This document shows positions 60,601-64,000 of a stretch of DNA of 64,000 nt, one piece after another. This DNA comes from Dethiosulfatibacter aminovorans DSM 17477 (lineage in GTDB: Bacteria > Bacillota > Clostridia > Tissierellales > Dethiosulfatibacteraceae): positions 55,124 through 119,123 of the forward strand of contig NZ_FQZL01000010.1 of assembly GCF_900142005.1 (NCBI RefSeq), in the 5' to 3' direction. Within the stretch, counting starts at the first letter, position 1. Every line of letters begins with the position of its first letter. A program made the translations under genes and the position numbers. Under the pieces are notes generated by a model that saw nothing but the letters and a program-made list of their open reading frames with translations, ran no database searches and was not told where the DNA came from.

Positions 60601-61058
60601 AGGCAATTTCAAATGTAGATATTCAAGTTAATTATGATGTTGAAGACAACAAAGAAAAGGAGGAAAATTATAGCTGGATTGGACCAGGTTCAATTATTGA
60701 AAATGTGAGTTTTGTTATTCATCTTGATGTAAAGCACTTGATTGGAACTCAGAAAAGCCAAATCTGTAATCTGAATTTTTTAATGAGCAGCAATGAGGAT
60801 GATGGAGTAAAACCACATTTTGATATTGATATAGGTAGTAATGGTACGTGTACAGAATGTAATTTTATGTGTAAGTGGATGAAAATAAAAAATGATTTTT
60901 TATATAAGGAATTAGAAGCATTACAATTATATCTTAATCGCTCAGAAGCAAATTTATTTAAAACAAATATCAGTGTTAAATATGAGTTTAACGAAGGGGC
61001 TAGAAGATTAAGAAATTCGGAATATGAAAATATTTTGAAGTATATTACAAATAAATAG
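57636..61058 (+). CDS. Reverse transcriptase fused to an HD phosphohydrolase-like domain (UG/Abi-type RT candidate)
   Basis: A 1140-aa multidomain protein. The RT part (about 90-340) has RPLHSAS near the N-terminus (99-105), motif A VTLDLKNFFPSI with Asp190, motif B GIPQGLPHA (265-273) and the catalytic YVDD (302-305). A long helical, charged region follows (about 340-760). Then comes an HD-type metal phosphohydrolase signature: HNQEH (His773, His777), His812-Asp813 in YLHDISMVLHP, His892 (NNHPKQSARFI), His924 (SQAHGYD) and Asp956 (RIGDLLDMSSNRI). The last 150 residues are beta-rich with a CTECNFMC motif. No maturase or endonuclease domain is seen, so it is not a group II intron protein. Its size and the solo, non-intron RT core resemble defence-associated Unknown Group/Abi reverse transcriptases. 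Strongly AT-rich. Confidence 0.88.
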   Translation: MAIEIRNSNVYKRITEKDFIYKAIYSLESYVFEKDLLDEKDYTLMLKLRDPFNHKIIDETIKDVKDLIDDVLINGKFFKAQVYFRPKKIDKETDQLESRPLHSASLNTLIASVVLLNTLLIEIGNDNRTIELTELARMLPSNFYGNIPSNRPEHLFKPWHYQFKEYTDVITSSYYEYTKTKEYRFEVTLDLKNFFPSINPAIIYDEIMSKYSVKYDNIDDVQCIKTIVSKLLVFKISNLRSDDFKKMYYDSSNIDFLNGDVWTKGIPQGLPHAYFFGNICMVKVADIFQKVIAAEDGKAFYYVDDSVIYTNNLKNENELAKKINEVNKQLKDLSNQYKSRLVEYKREVEGTSLQPFVEILDKFDYLIKVHNAESEKSTALEIQDPKYGQANLNAYSKLASMTSYDLSKIFSDTEEINLSKKLEAIYQAVEKEIKRIREIDPEEDTSNYIKVLLRFKKFFKYRQRRLDFSRSNDISDNDIDELLLSFKVGDESTKREKFKCFFEAYDEDILLNEFRFFFANSPIFWNKAEKIVSDFNKETYSELYKWEQDGDEHTISYFHKICMSLSRKRKIQIDSRISRYDSIQSIVKDNVWNIAKSGKHEKEFRIREAIETFYDAFKNGVISIDNCEKYDAIINIIYKSGVIEVSNNRYELIKMQTDELYRIIMNAYFSEVVSVDANDLKYLAKRNNKPIYYNEARILLFLRNRKFILENFYSNFKDYRNSEVLDYTLFEVVDYYEKFVQDPVYIDNLIMVHKYTSDIWKNGSKYLHFYTLHNQEHAIELIRSITMFMKGVNYFQISRKDYYILFISCYLHDISMVLHPNLIESFIKDSKESNVIYSEFKQNIKSLIEQDDDGKKKLVEIDYIEEQPIKKLLVDFFAKLDQYYEGYVRNNHPKQSARFIRKSNDFDFVEDVVKDIVAEISQAHGYDVDEIYKVKSNAKESIISEKYTKILLRIGDLLDMSSNRISNAILDNSQNSMSSTTRFHWLSHKAISNVDIQVNYDVEDNKEKEENYSWIGPGSIIENVSFVIHLDVKHLIGTQKSQICNLNFLMSSNEDDGVKPHFDIDIGSNGTCTECNFMCKWMKIKNDFLYKELEALQLYLNRSEANLFKTNISVKYEFNEGARRLRNSEYENILKYITNK

Positions 61059-61233
61059 ATTGAAGCAAACTGGAGTGCGGTGAAATATGATACCGGGTAA
61101 TTAGTAGCGTATGTATGGAAACAATAATATTGGCATTGCTGAACACCTCACCGCCAAATTGAAAATTGTGGTTCTTTGTTGAATTCTGATTTTGTGAGTA
61201 AATGGAATAAAGATTAGGAATATATAGGAGAGA
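61059..61233 (+). other. Noncoding region after the reverse transcriptase with inverted repeat
   Basis: No ORF is supported. GCGGTGA (61077-61083) and TCACCGC (61148-61154) could pair, enclosing about 65 bases, in an otherwise AT-rich stretch. There is no U-tract, so this is not a standard terminator. It is a candidate RNA element of the reverse transcriptase system, by position only. Confidence 0.35.
61156..61171 (+). repeat. Dispersed short motif AAATTGAAA-N2-TGTG in leaders of the last three genes
   Basis: The motif occurs at 61156 (AAATTGAAAATTGTGG), 61978 (AAATTGAAAGCTGTGC), 63281 (AAATTGAAACTTGTGA) and, slightly changed, 63331. The leaders before 61234 and 63399 also share GAGTA...GGAATAT further on. 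This suggests these intergenic regions descend from a common duplicated leader. Confidence 0.4.
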
Positions 61234-61908
61234 ATGATGAATGGTATAATAGTTCTTGTTGTTTTAATTATAAGCATTAGCATAGGCCTTACAAAGCTTA
61301 ATAGAATAGGTGGTAGCCATAAAAAAATCGCAAAAATGATAGCAATTGCTCTTGTCCTTCTTTTTATGTATATAATTTTTCTTGGACCTTCATTTAGGCT
61401 CAGTGGTAAAGCTTCTGCTATGGCTAATGCTTTTATTGATAAAGAGCATGAATGGATTGGTATGATAGAATTGAATGGTAATGAATTTCATATGTTTTAT
61501 GATCCTGTTGAAGAAGAATATATGACTGTGTTTGTAGACAAGTTAGTAATTGGATTTAGAAGCAATACGAGTGTACACTTAAACCCTCATTTTGAAGACT
61601 CAATAAGAACAATCGGAACAATGAATATGGAAGATGAAGGTAGATTATATAGTGTATTTATGATTGATGTTAAGGAGCAAGGTATAGATAAATTGGCACT
61701 GATAGATGCTAAAGGGAATATCTTGAGTTCTCAGGAAGTTAATGCAGATGAACCAACACAAATTGCGTATGTATTTACGGGAAAAGATGATTATTTTAAT
61801 TGTGAACTAGTTGCAATTAATAAAAGTGGTGAGAGGCTGTATTACTATGGCTATGAGCATGGAGAAAATCATTTGAGAGAGGAAGAGTATAAGTGGCATG
61901 CATACTAG
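61234..61908 (+). CDS. Membrane-anchored hypothetical protein
   Basis: A 224-aa protein with two N-terminal hydrophobic helices (about 4-20 and 33-52) and a soluble, probably extracytoplasmic, beta-rich domain (WIGMIELNGNEFHMFYDPVEEEYMTVFVDKLVIGF...). AGGAGAG precedes the ATG. The family is not recognised. Its neighbours are similar in kind (membrane-anchored or lipoprotein, acidic, beta-rich), suggesting a small cluster of envelope proteins. Confidence 0.65.
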   Translation: MMNGIIVLVVLIISISIGLTKLNRIGGSHKKIAKMIAIALVLLFMYIIFLGPSFRLSGKASAMANAFIDKEHEWIGMIELNGNEFHMFYDPVEEEYMTVFVDKLVIGFRSNTSVHLNPHFEDSIRTIGTMNMEDEGRLYSVFMIDVKEQGIDKLALIDAKGNILSSQEVNADEPTQIAYVFTGKDDYFNCELVAINKSGERLYYYGYEHGENHLREEEYKWHAY

Positions 61909-62085
61909 ATATTTATTAACCCTCTAGCTTAGGATACTTGTCAGCGAGAATTAAGAACGTAGATGAAACCCACTGATAAATTGAAAGCTGTGCGTGACAA
62001 TGATCCAAAAAAATTCCGGAATGCAATGCAATGAACGATAACTTGGTTAAAGTGATAATAATCGTGAGGGGAAGTGAACTTGCAT

Positions 62086-63234
62086 ATGAGAAAAGATGAA
62101 AATGTTAATTTGATTGTCAAAATACTAATAATGGGTGTCGTTTTTCTTATAATAGTCAGAGGATGGGTATATACAAATACAATTCAAGAAGCTGTTAAGA
62201 AACAAGATGATTTATTCATTATGAATTTGATGACATACCAAATCAGATCAGGTAAAGAAAAAATATACATATATGAAGCTGAAGATGGTATGGGAATGAT
62301 GGTGGCAAATCTCAATTCTTTCTCGGGCTGGAATGCTAAACTTGTTGATAAACTGTATTATAGTGAAGGCGAAGTATGGAAATATGTTGAAGCTGAAAAC
62401 AAAGGTGATGTAATCCCAGTTATATATGGTTTCTTTAATAAAAATTCAGGTGAGAGCTATGCTGTTATAGTTGAGAATGAAGCAGATAACTTGAATGAAC
62501 AAGCCCAGTCATTTGTCGGTTATGATAATAAGCAGTACTGGTATTTGCATTTAAACAATTCTAGTTTAGATAGTAGCGCTTTCGGGATATATGATTTTGA
62601 TACAGGGGAATCTTTTTATGAAGCCGAGCAAGTCTTGTTGAATTCGGACATCGAAGAAGATGACAAATCGTTAAATGAGCTAGGATGTAATGTTAAAGAA
62701 TTCGACTATAATGATTCATTTATAGAAGGAATGGAGTCTTTCCCAACTTATGGTGATTTAATGAAAAATTTTGGGGAGCCAATTGAAGTAAAGGATATGA
62801 CAAATGTTTTTATATATGGCAACTTTTATGTTTTAGTATATGACAATATTGAATTTGTCATACAATGCAGCAGAAGCGAAGAAGGCGAGTTTATCATCAG
62901 GGATAATGATAGGGTTTGCAGAGTCGATATAACCGGCGATAAGTACATTTTGGACAGTTCATATTTTGGAGGAATAGGAATAGGAAGCACTGCGAATGAA
63001 ATAATTGAATCATTTGATAAAGATATAAGGAAGATCAATCATTCAGGTGTAGATGATACATGCTTAGAGAGAGTCGTTGTCCGCTGTAGAAATGATGTGG
63101 ACAAATATAATTATGAAAGAGGAATATATTTCTCAGGAGTAATGGACACTGGACTTGCATTGGGAATTGTATTTCTGATAGATGAAAATGACAAGGTTGT
63201 AAGAATAATAATGGGGTGGCCTACAGCGGGGTAG
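62086..63234 (+). CDS. Membrane-anchored hypothetical protein
   Basis: A 382-aa protein with one N-terminal membrane helix (LIVKILIMGVVFLIIVRGWVY) and a large acidic extracytoplasmic part. The segment FPTYGDLMKNFGEPIEV...FVLVYDNIEFVIQ...IGSTANEIIESFDKDIRKI resembles a paired SmpA/BLIP-like fold seen in many Firmicute envelope proteins, but I cannot assign a family. The start is ambiguous: ATG 62086 or TTG 62080, since GAGGGGAA lies at 62066-62073. A GTG at 62074 is too close to that site. Confidence 0.6.
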   Translation: MRKDENVNLIVKILIMGVVFLIIVRGWVYTNTIQEAVKKQDDLFIMNLMTYQIRSGKEKIYIYEAEDGMGMMVANLNSFSGWNAKLVDKLYYSEGEVWKYVEAENKGDVIPVIYGFFNKNSGESYAVIVENEADNLNEQAQSFVGYDNKQYWYLHLNNSSLDSSAFGIYDFDTGESFYEAEQVLLNSDIEEDDKSLNELGCNVKEFDYNDSFIEGMESFPTYGDLMKNFGEPIEVKDMTNVFIYGNFYVLVYDNIEFVIQCSRSEEGEFIIRDNDRVCRVDITGDKYILDSSYFGGIGIGSTANEIIESFDKDIRKINHSGVDDTCLERVVVRCRNDVDKYNYERGIYFSGVMDTGLALGIVFLIDENDKVVRIIMGWPTAG

Positions 63235-63398
63235 ATTTTGGATTTTTATAAAAAGAAATATGCAGTAGTAACTCGTTGAAAAATTGAAACTTGTGAAGTC
63301 AAGTAGTTTGATATTGGAACGTTTTTTAAGAATTTGAAAACTGTGATTTGCTGAGTAGATTGAAGAAAAACAAGGAATATTAAAGGAGGAATGGATAA

Positions 63399-64000
63399 AT
63401 GAATAAAATAAGGCTAAAAGTATTGGTATGCTTTTTATTGCTTGTCATTTGTTCAATGACAGGATGTTCTGACAAATTGAGCCAAGACAGGATTGATACT
63501 ATGCATGAAGAAATTGAGAAAATAAGGATTGAAGTTGTCAACGAATCTATACTTAATAATGGCATTTCATACTCGTTGAAGCTAATAAATGATTGTGATT
63601 ATGTAATTGCACAGAATAATGTTTATTTAAGTTTTCCGGTAACAAATGCAAATAATACCAAATGGAGTTCTAGTGAGTGGAAAGTTGAGGCAGATGGAAA
63701 CAAGTTAAATATTGAACCTGGACAGGAAGTTCTACTGAATGTTTTTATGTCAGATGAATTTTTTAAGTACAATGAATTGATATGCCTGGATAGGCCTAGT
63801 GTAGAAATAAAGGGATATCTTGATAAAGTGGATGCTATGAATCAATTTCATAAGGGCGGAAGTATCCATGGTTTTGATAGTGACTTCAGTTCAAAACTTG
63901 AGGGTATGAAGTATGGTGAGTCGACATTTGAAGAGCAACATATTGTTTTTGAAGGTGAAAATGATGACTGGACTGCAAGGTTGGAGCTTAATATAGTAAT
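63399..64000 (+). CDS. Putative lipoprotein, 3' partial
   Basis: The frame opens at 63399 behind TAAAGGAGGA and runs off the window. A lipoprotein signal is clear: basic start MNKIRLK, hydrophobic VLVCFLLLVICS and lipobox MTGC (Cys22). The mature part begins with an acidic helical stretch (DKLSQDRIDTMHEEIEKIRIEVV), then a beta-rich region (ISYSLKLINDCDYVIAQNNVYLSFPV). At least 200 residues are present. The family is not recognised. Confidence 0.75.
   Translation, partial: MNKIRLKVLVCFLLLVICSMTGCSDKLSQDRIDTMHEEIEKIRIEVVNESILNNGISYSLKLINDCDYVIAQNNVYLSFPVTNANNTKWSSSEWKVEADGNKLNIEPGQEVLLNVFMSDEFFKYNELICLDRPSVEIKGYLDKVDAMNQFHKGGSIHGFDSDFSSKLEGMKYGESTFEEQHIVFEGENDDWTARLELNIV

Noticed and set aside
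57636..61058. Group II intron or retron interpretation of the reverse transcriptase
   Set aside because: No maturase X or HNH domain and no intron domain V-like sequence are seen next to it. It is also much larger than retron RTs, and no retron-like msr-msd fold could be recognised.
52604..64000. CRISPR array or transposase in the accessory region
   Set aside because: No regularly spaced repeats, Cas genes or DDE/IS transposase motifs are visible; the only mobility gene is the tyrosine recombinase.

Overview
The window looks like a chromosomal segment of an anaerobic, fermentative, low-GC Gram-positive bacterium of the Clostridia. Evidence: GGAGG-type ribosome binding sites, TTGACA/TATAAT promoters, intrinsic terminators, butyrate kinase, an oxygen-sensitive 2-hydroxyacyl-CoA dehydratase with its [4Fe-4S] activator, and EtfAB-linked dehydrogenases. 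I cannot name the species. Nearly all genes lie on the + strand; the only convincing minus-strand gene is a small TSCPD protein near 22.7 kb. No tRNA, rRNA, CRISPR array or insertion sequence was found.

Region 1 (1-19.8 kb) opens with the end of a tandem RidA protein and a membrane 4Fe-4S/FMN-binding protein whose C-terminus is frameshifted. A mannitol-type PTS region follows: MtlR activator, EIICB, EIICBA, an MDR polyol-phosphate dehydrogenase, HPr and Enzyme I, butyrate kinase, an iron alcohol dehydrogenase and a FruR/FruK/HPr/EI block. The block has been duplicated and is partly decayed: one HPr copy has an 83-nt deletion, and a fruR relic lies upstream of the first fruK. No mtlD is present, but two fruK genes are, which suggests that mannitol may enter glycolysis through fructose-1-phosphate.

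Region 2 (19.8-26.2 kb) is mixed housekeeping: a DEAD-box RNA helicase, a YgjP-like metallopeptidase, an OmpR-type two-component system, a monooxygenase-fold protein and an iron-sulfur flavoprotein-like reductase.

Region 3 (26.2-45.9 kb) is a lactate-fermentation regulon of the acrylate pathway. It holds lactate permease, an acetate/succinate-type carboxylate channel, a regulator, propionate CoA-transferase, a VOC protein, the dehydratase activator, lactoyl-CoA dehydratase alpha and beta, an LldR/FadR-type regulator, and two tandem copies of etfB-etfA-FAD lactate dehydrogenase-acyl-CoA dehydrogenase. A palindrome TGGTCGTACCA (or a close variant) recurs seven times next to the promoters of these operons and is a strong candidate for the regulator's operator. 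Encoding lactate dehydrogenase and acryloyl-CoA reductase beside one ETF suggests direct electron transfer between them.

Region 4 (45.9-52.6 kb) has a large multi-module SpoVK/CbbX-type AAA+ protein, a PhzF-like isomerase, a secreted SGNH hydrolase preceded by a structured leader with terminator, and an M50 site-2 protease with CBS domains.

Region 5 (52.6-64 kb) is accessory DNA. It contains two related promoter-short RNA-terminator cassettes, an AgrA-like regulator broken by an amber codon next to an intact AgrC-like kinase, a gene relic, a long inverted repeat, a tyrosine recombinase, and an AT-rich two-gene unit encoding a 176-aa unknown protein and a 1140-aa reverse transcriptase fused to an HD phosphohydrolase-like domain. 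The last is the best candidate for an undescribed (probably anti-phage) system. Three membrane or lipoprotein genes of unknown function end the window; the last is cut by its edge.
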